Position numbers and translations under genes: made by a program. The notes beneath the pieces were generated by a model, which was given only the letters and a program-made list of their open reading frames with translations, had not been told where the DNA came from and ran no database searches. Of a stretch of DNA of 64,000 nucleotides, positions 21,623 to 33,089 are shown piece by piece; positions within the stretch are counted from its first letter, which is position 1; each line of letters begins with the position of its first letter. This DNA is from Adiantum capillus-veneris (taxonomy: Eukaryota; Streptophyta; Polypodiopsida; Polypodiales; Pteridaceae): the NCBI GenBank assembly GCA_014529385.2, contig CM043942.1, forward strand, positions 191,001 through 255,000, given 5' to 3'.

Positions 21623-21871
21623 TGAGAGTGTGTGTGCGATCGAGCGTTGCGGCGGCACGACGGCGGCGAGGCAGTTGAGCACGGCGTAGCAGCGTCTCCC
21701 TCTTCTTCGTGGCGAGGAATCCTCTACGACGGGAGCATAAGGCAGTGAGTGACACACCATTGCCCTCTTTGAGCTTACTAGTTAAACTAGTTGTGTGCTT
21801 GGAGCCGTCTGCGGCTCGTACACGGTGTATCGGCAAGTCCCTTGCCTCGACAGTGTGGCAAGGAGCGCATA
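21246..21871 (+). repeat. Element B right LTR
   Basis: This partner of 8310-8931 carries a (GA)n tract of about 64 bases at 21557-21620 in place of the left LTR's GT plus GA run. Confidence 0.92.
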
Positions 21872-22300
21872 GTATCCATTGCCAAGATAGGTGCTAACTA
21901 GGTCAAATGATTATGGCATTGAGATTAGGGAGAAGAAGGAACCAGTGGATTGACCCAAGAGGAAAAAGGGAAGACAAAAGTGATAAGTGTGGACTCTTTA
22001 AAGAAGGCATCAAAGTTGGAGGATACATTAGTGATGCCTATTGGGAAGAGGACCACACAGGATAAGGAAGGAAGAAGAAGGGAAAGATCCACGAAGACGA
22101 GGATGTCAAGGCCACGAGGAAAAGAAGGGCTCATCATAAGTTTCATGTTTTAGATTTTCCACTAGGAAATGGGCAATTAAGCTATGACCTGAAGGAGAAT
22201 CTGACAAGCAGGAAAGCAGATGTTACTTCTGGGTAGCTTATAGAGATGGGCCTAAGCTAAAGTGACAGTGGAAGAGGATGGTTAACCCAATGGAGAAAGA
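21872..22300 (+). pseudogene. Element A gag remainder and linker
   Basis: After the duplicated GTATC the gag frame continues for a few codons and then meets TAG and TGA stops. Lys/Glu-rich coding-like sequence (KEPVD, PKRKKGRQK) follows in the same frame. Confidence 0.6.
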
Positions 22301-22389
22301 ACCAGAGAGAGGTTAAGTGAAGGTACTGGTGATGGATGAGCTACCAGACATTTGCCCAATAGTAGATGTGTGTCACAAAAGAAAAAATG

Positions 22390-22693
22390 TGGGACAAGGT
22401 TCTGTTGATGGCGGAGCACAAATATGTGCATAACACACTCATGTAATGAGACGATGGGTCTTAAAGTGACTGGGGTGTCAGGTTTTTGGATCAAGTTGGC
22501 AAACCATTTGAAAGTAGAATGTTTGGGTGTTGTAAAGACCTTCAAAGTGGAGGTGTATGATGCAAAGGTGGTAGTTGATTTTCATGTGATGCTAGCAGGG
22601 TTGGGAGCATATCCTATTATACTGGGTAGACCATGCTTACTTGAAGTGGGAGCTGTTCAAGATTGGAGACGTGGTAGGATTAGGCTCTATTGA
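22390..22693 (+). pseudogene. Element A retropepsin, frameshifted
   Basis: The active-site stretch VDGGAQIC lies near 22405 in one frame and meets a TAA. The rest of the domain (THSCNETMGLKVTG, then AGLGAYPIILGRPCLLEVGA with the ILGRPxL motif of gypsy proteases) continues in another frame to 22693. One indel therefore separates the catalytic Asp from the body of the enzyme. Confidence 0.75.
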
Positions 22694-22792
22694 AAGACAA
22701 GTGCCAAGAATCTATATAATATGGACACAAGGAGACGATTGGAGGAATTTTATGAAGATGAGGATTAGTCTAGTGATAAAGACTATTCCACA

Positions 22793-23880
22793 GTGTCTGA
22801 CGAGGACAATGATAGTACTATCAATAGTGATGATAATGTTGATGTTGCATTTCTTTTGATGGACAAAGAAATCCATGAGTCTGGTTTAGTTGCATTTGCA
22901 AATGAGATTGAAGATGAAAGTGAAGGGCCTTATGAAGTGATTGAAGTCCTGATGCAAACCAAGGTTCAATTGTCAAAGAAACAGGAATTGATGACACAAA
23001 TGATCAGTGGAGACGTCTCAACTATGGAGAAGGAGATATATTTGCACATGATGGCTAGTTTTCTTTATTTGTTCATTACTTCATATGAAGAGATTAGAGG
23101 GTTCAAAGGAGAAGAGATTCATATAGAGCTAAAAGAAGGTGCTAAGCCAGTGCGACAAAGGCTAAGAAGGATGGTTCAAGAGAAAATGGAATCCTTGCGG
23201 GAAGAGGTGGACAAGTTATTGAAGGTAGGGTTCATAGTCCCAGTGGAAACCACAGAATGGGTGAGTCCAATAGTAATCAGCCCAAAGAAGGATGGGAAGT
23301 GGAGAATTTATGTGGATTTTAAACCCTTAAATGTAGCCACTAAAAAGAAACCATATCCTCTTCCATTCATCAATAAGATCTTGGATTCAATGGTAGGTTA
23401 TGAGAGGTACTGTGTGTGTGATGGTTTTTCAGGCTATTTTCAATTGAAGATTGCTCTTAAAGACCGAACAAATACAAAAGTTTCATTACACCATGGGGTT
23501 GTTATTGCTACAAGGTATTTCCATTTGGGTTAACAAATGGACCATCCTTCTATCAAGAGAGAGAAAATTGGGCATTGGGACCATTCATTGGTGGTTGTGT
23601 TAAAGATTTTATGGATGACTTTGTGTCTACAGCATTAGGGCTGAACACCATGAGAAGCTGCAGATGGTATTGGATCGATATGATGAATGTGGAGGACAAC
23701 TAAATCCACAGAAATGTCATCTGGCATAGCCAAGGGTGAAGTTATTGGGCCACATGGTATCAGAAAATGGCATTGAGGCTGATCCTGATAAGGTTAAGTC
23801 TATTATTCTTCTTCCATCACCTAAGAGTACAAAGCAATTGGCAACCTTTATACACAAAGTAAAGTACATGGTGCAATTTA
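22793..23880 (+). pseudogene. Element A reverse transcriptase, multiple shifts
   Basis: The first 246 codons hold the fingers and palm start: TEWVSPIVISPKKDGKW, YVDFKPLNVATKKKPYPLP and CDGFSGYFQL. The frame breaks at 23533. The catalytic box survives downstream as FMDDF near 23607-23621, and thumb/connection words (LLGHMVSENGIEADPDKV) lie at 23740-23800 in yet another frame. At least three indels or stops make it inactive. Confidence 0.85.
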
Positions 23881-23918
23881 TTACATTGTCTTCATAGATC
23901 CTTTATCCTTTACAACAA

Positions 23919-25070
23919 GTGGCAAAGCATGATCCATCGCAATGGGATGACAAGTGTGACGACATGTTTCAAGAGGTGTTAGGGGGGTTGTCAGCCATGC
24001 AGGCTCCTGATTGGGAGCAAGTGTTTTATGTAAATTCATCAGTAGGGGATGATGCCATTGGAGCCATGCTATTACAAAAGGGGAAGGGCAAACATTATAT
24101 GAGGCCAGTGTATTGTGCAAGCCAAGTGAATTTTGTAGCAGAAAGAAAATTGTTGGAAGTAGAGCTAGTGATGGCCAGTGTAATATTTGCCTGTCGACGA
24201 TTTCGTCATTACTTGCTACCACGACCTTTTGTTTTCTTAATGAGTTACACCTTTCTACCACATTTAATTAATGGCACTAACATGTCAAATGTGGTCAAGA
24301 AATGGGTAATTGAGCTGCAAGAGTTTGAGTTCTCTTTTTTAGTGGAAGACAATACAAGAGCTACCCTAGCTGATTTGTTGACTTACAAGGAGAATCCCAT
24401 TCTTGTTAAGGAAGAGATGGTGAGAAGGGTAGTTGAAGAATTTCCACAGGTCAGCAATGCACATGTGTTGTTCTTTGATGGCTCATACAGAAATAGACAC
24501 GATGCAGTTTCAGGGGGTATAGCACTTTATGATCCAGAGGGGAAGCTAGTATGCAAGAGAGGGTTCAGATTGGATGCTCATAGTAACAATGAGGCTGAAT
24601 ATGCTACTTTGGAGGCCGGATTACACATTTGTTTGAAGCATGGGATTAGAAGGTTGAGCATAAAAGATGATGCCTTGTTAGTTGTGAAGCAAGTGTTGGG
24701 TGTGTGGAAGAGCAAGAACACCTCATTGAAGGAAATGTGTTTCAGAATTAAAGGCCTATTAAAAAAGTTCAAAGCATGGAGCATCAGACACATTGAACGT
24801 TCTTTAAATGAAGAGGCACATGAAGCAGCTCAAAGCATGATTGGGGAGCTATTTGTGTTGAGGACCAATTTACCTCTTTATCATAGCCAGGAAAGTTTGG
24901 CTGAAGAAGAGGAGTTTTTGCTATCAGGAATCATTCTGAAGGACATTCATAAGTCTAAGAAGTATGGTTTTATGCGTAGAAAATCCAAATACAAATTGAT
25001 TGGTGATATCTTGTACATGAAAGGGGATGATCTCGTGTTGAGACGTGTACTTGGCGGGAGGGCTTTATAG
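23919..25070 (+). pseudogene. Element A RNase H plus second (archaeal-type) RNase H
   Basis: This 383-residue stretch has two RNase H units in tandem. The first is the usual RT-linked domain (FYVNSSVGDDAIGAMLLQKG, CASQVN, then FEFSFLVEDN and ADLLT). The second, from about residue 180, has FFDGSYRNRHDAVSGGIALYD, SNNEAEYATLEAG and a later Asp, with HIERSLNEEAHEAAQ. This is the layout of the archaeal-type RNase H acquired by Tat/Ogre-like plant elements. The ORF then enters the integrase N-terminal region and breaks at 25070. In the third RNase H motif the usual GDS reads KDD. Confidence 0.8.
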
Positions 25071-26118
25071 AGTGTTGGAAGAGAATCATGAAGGCGCATG
25101 TGGCGGACATTTTTCTTTAAAGATCACCTTGCATAAGATCTTGCAAGAGGAGTATGTATGGCCTAGTTTGCACAAAGATGTTCACCATTGGTGTAGGTCT
25201 TGCAATATGTGTCAAGAATTTGGGAAGAGAGTGTTGAAGCCAGAGCTACGAAAAACCATTCTGGCATATGATGTGTTTAAAAAGTGGGGGATTGATGCAA
25301 TAGGCCCGTTACCTATCACAAACAGGGGCAAAAGATATATTTTGACTACAATGGACTATCTCTCTAGATAACAGAGGCTATAGTAGTAAAAACAAATCAC
25401 TGCAATGGATGTGAAAAAATTTGTGTACGATGAAATATGTTGCAAGTTTGGGGTGCCACTAGAGCTACTTTCGAACAAGGGGCCAGGATTTAGAGCTAAA
25501 CTACTAGAATTTTTATGCGCAAAGATAAAGATTCGGCACCAGCATACCACTCCTTATTATCCACAATGTAATGGCTTAAATGAAAGATTCAATGGTGAGT
25601 TGGTACAAATTCTTTTGAAAGTGACAGAGCACCAAGGAAAGAATTGGGATTTTGAATTGCCTAGTGCATTATGGGCTTACCGTACTTCGATAAGGACAGG
25701 TACAGGGTTTACTCCATTTCATTTGGTATATGGAAAGGAAGCACTATTGCCTGTGGAAGTAGAGTTGCATGCAGTCAAGATGTTAGAGACGTTTCTTGGT
25801 CAATCCATTGATGCATTCAAAGAGAGGCTCTTAGAATTACAAGAGGTTCAGCTGGATAGGATGAGCGTATTGGAACATTATGGGCAGATGCAAGATAAGG
25901 CTTTAGAAAAGATAAATGAAAAAGTCAAAAGTAGGGGTATCAAGAAACATGACTTGGTTTTGTGCTACAATAGTAAGCTGGAAAAGACATTCCAAAAGAA
26001 GTTTCAAATTAAGTGGGAAGGCCCTTTCAAGGTATTGGAGTGTTTTCCAAATGGTACATATCAGCTCGCTAATTTGGATGGGATTCTACATAATTCAAGG
26101 GTAAATGGATTATCTTAA
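25045..26118 (+). pseudogene. Element A integrase, broken
   Basis: An H2C2 zinc site (HEGACGGHFS, CRSCNMC) is followed by KWGIDAIGPLP with the first catalytic Asp and by TTMDYLSR, then a stop at 25371. The core resumes at 25405. The second catalytic Asp, normally SDNG, reads SNKG, and Glu is kept in LNERFNGEL. The C-terminal part (LVLCYNSKLEKTFQKKFQIKWEGPF) has no chromodomain. A frameshift near 26115 separates the last residues. The lost Asp means no activity even without the stop. Confidence 0.85.
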
Positions 26119-26261
26119 ATTATATCATGATAGGTTGATAATGGTGGAACAAGATGAGATGTCTACAGAACAAGTAATGTATGTGAGGGATGAGAAGACT
26201 TATGACACGGCGAGTGTCATATCTCTTTTTGCTACTGCTGATCATGAATGATCTAGCAGGC

Positions 26262-26279
26262 TAGGGGATGGGCAAATTA
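26262..26279 (+). other. Element A polypurine tract
   Basis: TAGGGGATGGGCAAATTA abuts the right LTR. It closely resembles TAGGGGGTGGGCAA before the right LTR of the gag-only element (35124-35137). Confidence 0.75.
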
Positions 26280-27413
26280 TGTTAGGAGTTTTTTGGAAGA
26301 AGTGATTGCATATATGTATATACACATGCATGGTGCATCAAATAAAGAATTGCCCATTTTCCAGAGCCAGGTGGTTACGCGCGGCCCACATGTGTACAGG
26401 TAGGGCAGCGTGTACGTAGTAAATCGATTTTCATCATCACCAGTATCAATGTGTTTTTTTATAATAATGAGGATTTAATAGCATGTAAAACTTCTTGAGG
26501 AAGCTATCAGCACGATCACGCCATGAGGTAAGCAGGTACGTCAGATGGCATCCAGTGGCGTCAGGAGGTCGAATGGGGTCAATACTTGCACGTGGCTAAG
26601 TAACGGACACAGCGTGGGTGTTTTTTTGTGCTGAATTATGCAGAAAGGTCATCAAAAGAAACTTATTTTGTGCCACTTCACGTGATTGCAGGATGCATTA
26701 TTGGAAAAAGTTGATTGCCAGGTGTGCGGATGGATGTAGAAGGGTAATAAAAACGCACTGCATCGCCATTTTTTGGCCTGTTTGGGGTCCATATGAGGTC
26801 AATCAAAAGGCAAAAGGTGCCCAAGGGATAAAGTGAAGTGTGGACACTGAAAATACTGAGAAAAAAACTAGCAAAGTGTGGAGAGAAGAAGAGGAATAGT
26901 AGCAATTCGATTTTTGCTGTTTTTGAAGCCTGTTTTGGCCATAAACTGCTCATCTTCCGAGCACTTTGATATTGTAGACTGGGGTTTTCGACTGCTCCGG
27001 ACGCAATGGCTCTGTCCATTTTAGCAAATTCCTCACTTTTTCTTGTTGTTTTGTCTGTGTAAGTTTCTGCTGTGAGCGAAGCCTTTGTTCAAATTTGGGA
27101 TTGTATCTGACATATTTCATCCATATTGTGTGAGCTATTTGCCCCATTGGTGTTGGCCCAATCTCAATTGTATCTAAACATAAAAAATTTTCCTCTTTTG
27201 AGCTGAGTTTTTTGGGTGTGTGTGTGTGTGTGTGTGTGACTGGCCAAATGGATAGTCTCTCTCCTGTCACTCCATCGGTGTGTTCCATGTCTCGACCAGG
27301 TGGGTTGTGTAAGCCGAGTGGTGCCCATAGTGTGTGTGTGTGTGTGTGTATTATCCCAAGAGTGTGTGTTGGGTGATTATAGAGGCATTGTGTGTGTTTC
27401 CATCCCGCTCACA
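26280..27413 (+). repeat. Element A right LTR
   Basis: This 1134-bp partner of 5146-6333 has scattered substitutions and a much shorter GT tract at about 27330-27350. Confidence 0.88.
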
Positions 27414-28232
27414 TCAGTTAGCGGAGATGAAGCTGAGGTTATCGGCTCTCTTTTGTTCCTCGCGGTTAGCAAGATGCCTCACGGTTAGCGAGATGGAAAG
27501 GTAGTGCAATTTGCGGTTATCAAATAAATCCTTTGCAAAGGCTCTGTTGGTTAGACAGAGAAAGTCCGCGGGTAGAGGCAAACTCATGAGAAATTCGAAA
27601 AGTTATTTTTGTTGAAATATAGGACTGTCTGCATTAGGCCTTGTTTGAAATTGTTTTGGTATTCTTTGAAGGGCTGTATAAAAGAAATTGCATTTGGAAT
27701 TAATTAAGGAACATTGTTTGTATATGTAAAATAGTGTGGTAGTAATTAGAAAACAAGGTAAAAAGTGTGAATGTGGGGTGGAAAGTGGGGGCTAGCTCAG
27801 GTTGCTTGTCAAGGATGGGTGGTCTCGATTAGTCGAGAAACTCTCCACTCCCTCTTATTGAGAGAAGTGAAATTAGAGACTCATTGCATCAAGAGTCGAT
27901 ACGTCCCAAATCTATGTGTCCCTGAAAGCTATGGACCCAATTAGTCGGGTACTTTTCATAAGATTACTAATTAGTGTAGATTAAGTCTCATATCATATTT
28001 ATGGTTTATGGATGGCGGCCGTACCTATTAAACGTGAGAAAAAAGGCATTTATGGATTCTAAATATGTCAATGGCATTTCATCTTTATGCTAGGAAATAG
28101 TTTCATTAGAATCCTTGATTTATCCACCTGGCTTGTGGCATATGACCCTTATATTCACAAAAACGATGGATAGAGGACTTCCTCTCTTTTGTTACTCGTA
28201 TCTCAACTTAGTGGAAATCTAGTAGGGTGTCG
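27414..28232. other. Flank of element A; no gene seen
   Basis: Up to about 27990 this is probably the continuation of LTR D, since TTTTGTTCCTCGCGGTTAGC resembles the left flank. The junction with gypsy C lies somewhere near 28000-28200. No ORF is supported. Confidence 0.4.
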
Positions 28233-28547
28233 TCAAGGAAAAAGAAGAATGAAGGAAGGCCGTCTATCAAGTTGCCCCAAACTTCTCGGGGTTGGGGACC
28301 TCACAGAAGATTTATCCTGTATAAAGAAATTTCGTACAATCTTTACAACACCTACTGTCACCTTTACACTTGGACATGCTGCATACAGTTCACCTGATGG
28401 ATTGTTTGTCACTTTCACCATCCAACCATGTTCTGTGTCCATTGGCCCTTTATATTTTTTGTAAAGACTTTTTGACATTATGTTTATTTCAGACCCATGG
28501 TCAATTAAGGAAACAAATGGTTCTTCAAAATCACCCACCTTGACCAA
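28233..28547 (-). pseudogene. Gypsy C retropepsin fragment
   Basis: On the minus strand, VSLIDHGSEINIMSKSLYKK is the active-site loop of a gypsy protease (DHG in place of DTG, as in some plant families). A VKVTVGVVKIVRNFFIQD body strand follows. Everything downstream (RT onward) is missing at this location; related RT pieces lie at 46997-48905 and 52358-52857. Confidence 0.75.
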
Positions 28548-29400
28548 TGTCTTTGTAGTATCTTGTGCCCAGTGGCTTCAAATAGTGGATCCTGGGAATG
28601 CTTTGAGCTTCCTCCCCATCATCATCAAATTTCACGTGTCTTACATTCCAAGAAGACTAATAACATCCCACCATAGATTCATCACCTTTCTATAGTTTGC
28701 ACCTATACTCCTTGTGTCTTTACAACATTGCCTTTAGTTTGTGGGCGATTAGTCTCTCCAGTTGTTTGTCTCTTTCTCTTGATGATGTCGATAATCTCTA
28801 CATGGAATTATCACTTGGCTATGCCAACCACCTCACCCAAGTGAACCTTGCTGTTTAAAATCCTCTCTTCTAGCACTTTCTGCAAGTCTCTAGCAAGCTC
28901 AATGTCAGATTGTAGTTTGTATGTTGGTCTTTTTGGCTTAACTTTTGTTGGCTCGTTCTTCTTCCCAGTTGTAGACTCCTCGATGGTCACTTCTAGTGAA
29001 GATGGCTCTTGTGTTGGCGGTGCTCGCAGTGGTGTTGCCTCGTTCCTTCCTCCACTTTTTGAAGCTCTTTTTGAAGGACCTTCATCACCATGTTGACTCC
29101 TTTGCTTTTCCTTTGCAATGCTTCATGATTTTGGCATTTGGCAATGTAGGCATGTACAGACATTGAGTCTAATGGATCACTCCATCTTGTTTCTAGACGT
29201 ATGCAATCACATGCTTCATGAAGAGTCTCTTTTGTAAGTTTTCCTTTGTAGGCTAATTCCATGACATTTGGCCAAATTCTACCATGGGAATCACTCGCAT
29301 ATTCCTCAATAAGGTTCTCAATTTTCACTCCATAAGTAGCTACCTCAATTGGAGAGGTGGCATGGTTAGTTGCCATTTCCTCAACTAAGGTTTATACCCC
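28548..29400 (-). pseudogene. Gypsy C region upstream of protease
   Basis: A minus-strand reading of 127 codons at 28993-29376 (ATNHATSPIEVATYGVKIENLIEEYA and following) is Glu/Lys-rich and lies where the Gag C-terminus or linker would be. I cannot identify a capsid fold. Stops separate it from the protease. Confidence 0.5.
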
Positions 29401-29689
29401 CTTTCCCAAAGTGAGTTCTCAAGGGTAGACCTGTCTCCCTTGAGTGGATCTTACCATCCTTAAATAACCCCATCAAACTACTCCATTTTGTTGACAACGT
29501 CTTGAATAGCTTTGGTTGTTGAGACCTCCCATCTTTCTACAGCATTTTGATGTTGCATGAACGAGAAAAATGATTGAAACATTTGCATTGTAGCCGGATC
29601 AAATTGCACACTAGGTTGCTCTGTGTAATCACGCAATACTCCCACAAACTCTCACCCTAGCAGTTTCACATCGGGTTCACCAAAAATAT

Positions 29690-29925
29690 GTTGAGAAATT
29701 TGTGGCCTTGCTAGGAAAGCACTGGGCCTCTTGCTCTGAGAATTTGTGAGGTAGCTCCAAAGCTATATGAAGGACTTAATCCATAGATGCCATGAAGCCT
29801 AGATTTTGGTATGGAGTGCAATCAAAGAAACCCCTTTCTATCTTTCTCTCTCTCTTGCATACACACACACACACACACACACACACAAAGAACATGAAAG
29901 AGAAATTCAAAACAACACAAAGATG
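29690..29925 (-). repeat. Gypsy C LTR/leader-like segment, left of the copia insertion
   Basis: The blocks around GGCCTTGCTAGGAAAGCAC and CAATCAAAGAAACCCC recur at 51085-51222. The sequence breaks at the copia element and resumes at 45486. The 51-kb copy reads straight through this junction and shows the empty site. Confidence 0.7.
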
Positions 29926-29930
29926 AAAAC

Positions 29931-30186
29931 TGTTGGAATTAGGGTTGCAGAGAAACACACACAGCTTGGAGAAGACAAAGGAAGCTCAAGGAACACAATA
30001 GAGAGTGTGTTACTTAGTGTGCAATGGAAAGATAGATAGCCCTAGAGTGATGGGCTAGGTATAGATAGCCCTAGAGTGATGGGCGTATATACAATGCACG
30101 GGGGGAAAAACCTCCTAAAGAGGGAAAAAATGCCTCGGCGGTTCTAGTGTGTTCACACACATCACTACCACATGTATATGGTAGCA
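29931..30186 (-). repeat. Copia 3' LTR (256 bp)
   Basis: It runs from TGTTGGAATTAGGG to GTATATGGTAGCA. A G-run (AATCCCCCC on the plus strand) just inside is the polypurine tract. The segment 30062-30186 matches the truncated 5' LTR at 45356-45480. Confidence 0.88.
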
Positions 30187-30263
30187 AATCCCCCCTGGAG
30201 TGATGCAGTGAACGAGAGATGGCACATGAGTAAAGGGAAGAGGGCCATGCTCTGAGGGCAGGA

Positions 30264-31076
30264 TCAGTCCACAAAGGGGAGTAAGCCCAAACATTTGCGG
30301 AAAGCTTCAAGCTTCTCACGAGACAATTCCTTTCTGAAAAGATCTGTAAGGTTTTCCTGTGTTGGCACATAAGACAAGCTGATCTCTCCTACTAAGAGCC
30401 TCTCCCTGACATAGTGGTAATGCACCTCAATGTGCTTTGTGCGAGCATAAAAAACTGGGTTCCTCACAACTGCCAATGCGCTCTGACTGTCAGTGTAGAT
30501 AGTGTTGGCAGTGTCCTGTCCAACACCCAAATCAGCCATAAGGTGTTTGAGCCATACACACTCAACTGTAGCTGTGAAGACTGCCCTGTACTCAGCCTCA
30601 CAACTCGAAGTGGCCACAGTAGGTTGCTTCTTGCTCAACTATGATATACATGAACTGCCAAGCATGGAAAAAGACCACTTGTGGACACTCGCGTGTCAAA
30701 ACAACCAGCCCAATCTGAGTCGGAAAAAGCATGTAAGTCTGGCGGCAATGATCCCCCCTTGGGATAAAACAAGCCAAGATGTAAAGTGCCACTAAGGTAG
30801 CGGAAAATCCTCTTGACAGCCTGCCAATGCTTAGACCCTGGGCTATGCATAAATCTACTGACCTGTGAGACCGTAAACTGAATATCCGGCCTCTTGTTGC
30901 ATACATAAATGAGGCAGTCAACAGCAGTTTGGTAAAGAGTGACATCAGCAGGATCGCCAGCATCATGTAGACTCAACTTCAAACCTGTTTCCATGGGAGT
31001 GGCAATAGGTTTGCAATCCTCAAGTCCAAACTTACATAGCAATGTCTCTATGTAACTTTTCTAACACAAGGAAATA
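30264..31076 (-). pseudogene. Copia RT C-terminus and RNase H
   Basis: Reading toward lower coordinates: CDGGISLC, a TAG where Gln is expected, KSYIETLLCKFGLEDCKP, ATPMETG, SRFMHSPGSKHWQAVKRIFRYLSGT, then RNase H with SDSDWAG, SSCEAEYRA and TDSQSALA. It ends with ENLTDLFRKEL just before the LTR. A frame change near 30640 and a change in the TSG region break it. Confidence 0.88.
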
Positions 31077-31280
31077 CCACCATCACACTGCTTACACTCC
31101 CGGGGCAGTCACTTATCAAAAGACCCCAATATCACGTGCGTTCTAAAGGTAATTAATAATACCCCAATATACATACTATACTTATATTGTGAGCTTATTT
31201 AAAGAACCCCCACCCCCCTCTATATGTATACATTTTTATACATTTTGGTCTTTTAATAATCCTCTCTAGTTAACTCACGT

Positions 31281-32735
31281 TGCTGCAACCAAAGTTGGTC
31301 CATGCCAAGAAGGGTGACAAGCAGTGCTATGGATGCTACCAGGTGCGTGGCGGCGAGCTAAAGCAGGTGGGAAAGTCCTCGGCAGACCAGTGGCAGCGGA
31401 AATGTATGTCTAAAGTGGTTTTTTAAGCCAAGGGGCCTTCAAATTGGGATGGCAAACCAAAGTGTCTAAAATGTTAGGAATGTACCTTGGAATGTAGGGT
31501 TCAAGATGCTCTTGAGGCCCGTCCAGGCGGCTCATCGAACGGAGCTTCGGTGTGAAAGATGTGTCAGTTCGAAGTTGGAAGGTCTTGTAGATCCTCGACG
31601 GGCACGCGAGATGGGGACAGGTGGCCCAAGCTAGAATGCGCAAGCAGATGTGTAAAGCTCAAGTTGTGGAGCATGCCGGTGTTTTAGGATTGCCCTTTGG
31701 AGCCCCCACGGGCAAGTTATGGCCAGTTGGAAATTAGCCGGGGGTCGAGTGTGTGCCCACTTGGCAGCATCAAAAGACACGCCATCCGATGGGTTTTTAG
31801 CTTCGACAAGTTCTAGAGGGTGGATCATGTTACGTGAAGTTTACAAAAAATTAACGGCTCAACAATTGGAGTTGCAATGATCGAGTCAACTAGGTGGGAA
31901 TTTGACGACAATTGCCGATAAGGCAGCATCAGGTGATTTTCTTGATTTTTGCAACCCCGATTGGTGACCTCGACAAGATTCAAGTGTGGCGTAGGTTGGC
32001 AAGTTCGGACTCCGGATCGGCAGCCTTCAGTATCTTTTTGCAGCTCGAGAATCAATACACAGAGCACCGACGATATGGAGAACGTGTGTTTAAAAAGACC
32101 CCTTGGTTACTATTTGTGAAGGCTAAATAAAGGGGATGAAACTCCAAAGTTAAAAAGGGAAATGAAACAAAAGAAGTTAAAGTGAGTGTTGTACCCCATG
32201 TCCATGTGAAAGCCTTTTTGAAAAAATTGAAGGCTTGTTTAAGGAGAAAAAAAAAAGAACAATATTTTTTTTGCCAAAGAGAGAAAGGGAGCAACGACGG
32301 CGCCGTCGTTGCCCCTTTGGAAGAAAAAGAGAGACTTACGTTTTTATGAAAAAGAAGGAAGATTTTGGGGAGGAGAACTTGAGAGAGGTCTTTTTTGGTG
32401 AGACGCTCAAGAGTTTTCGGCTCATTAGAGAGGGAAGAGAGATCGAGGAGAGGAAGCTCTCGCCTGTGCGTGGCGGCAAGGAGGCAAAGGAAGATTTCCA
32501 CCATCAGGACGGCGTCAACGAAGGCCGTCGAGGTCTGTTTTTTTTTTGGGTGCTCATCGAGGTTGTGCCGACGGAGCCGGTTGTACTAGATCAACTTGAG
32601 TAAAGTGAAGCAACATTGCCCGCTTCTTTATGTCGATTCCCCCCTTCCCCCCTGCTCTCGTTCGTCTTATGCTCTTGTGCAATTCGTGGTGTCGCGTACA
32701 AGTGTGTGTGAGCTTCGAGCCATTGATGTGTGAAT

Positions 32736-32803
<68 letters not shown>

Positions 32804-33026
32804 GTTGTCTGTGCTGAAGGGCAAGGATTGAGCGTTGTGGCATGGGTGTGTTCGATTGTGGTACTGCCAAGGGTAGGCGTTATTAGGTGATGTGCATGTG
32901 GAGTCTTGCTAGCAAGTCGTGCGTGTTTCGAAGGTGTGTTTGAGAGGATAGGGGTGTTGTGAAAGCCCTGAGCTATAGGGAGGCCTTCATTTGTGTGTTG
33001 GGCGTGTTCCCCATTCCCCCTCTCCA
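31281..33026 (+). repeat. Gag-only element left LTR
   Basis: Near-identical to 35141-36924 except for small changes. It carries a pure (GA)n run at 32741-32801 where the partner has (CA)n followed by (GA)n. Confidence 0.92.
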
Positions 33027-33031
33027 TCTTC

Positions 33032-33048
33032 TGGTGCCCCCACGGAGG
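33032..33048 (+). other. Gag-only element primer-binding site
   Basis: TGGTGCCCCCACGGAGG starts five bases after the LTR. It differs from the element A site (6340-6356) at one position. Confidence 0.75.
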
Positions 33049-33089
33049 AGCGCGCTGATAGCTCCCCGGTGATTTTATTTGAAGTAAAG

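Larger units (their letters stand above)
8310..21871 (+). mobile_element. Element B: Ty3/gypsy, Athila/Tat-like, nested in A gag
   Basis: Direct LTRs (8310-8931 and 21246-21871) are flanked by a perfect 5-base TSD, GTATC, at 8305-8309 and 21872-21876. Inside are a TGGCGCCG-type primer site, gag with four zinc knuckles, a protease, an unbroken RT-RNase H-integrase ORF, two further ORFs and a polypurine tract. There is no chromodomain and only one RNase H, so a non-chromovirus (Athila/Tat-type) element fits best. The first ~190 bases of the two LTRs differ at only about six places, so insertion was recent compared with its host element A. Confidence 0.93.
5146..27413 (+). mobile_element. Element A: Ty3/gypsy, Tat-like, split by element B
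   Basis: Two LTRs (5146-6333 and 26280-27413) bracket gag, protease, RT, RNase H, a second RNase H and integrase in gypsy order. The 13.6-kb element B is nested in gag. The start TGTTAGGAG and end CTCACA are shared by both LTRs. A clean TSD is not visible: CGCGG stands on the left and TCAGT on the right. The right flank may have been altered, or the outer ends may come from different insertions. Frequent stops and shifts, plus clearly more LTR divergence than element B, mark it as older than B. Confidence 0.85.
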
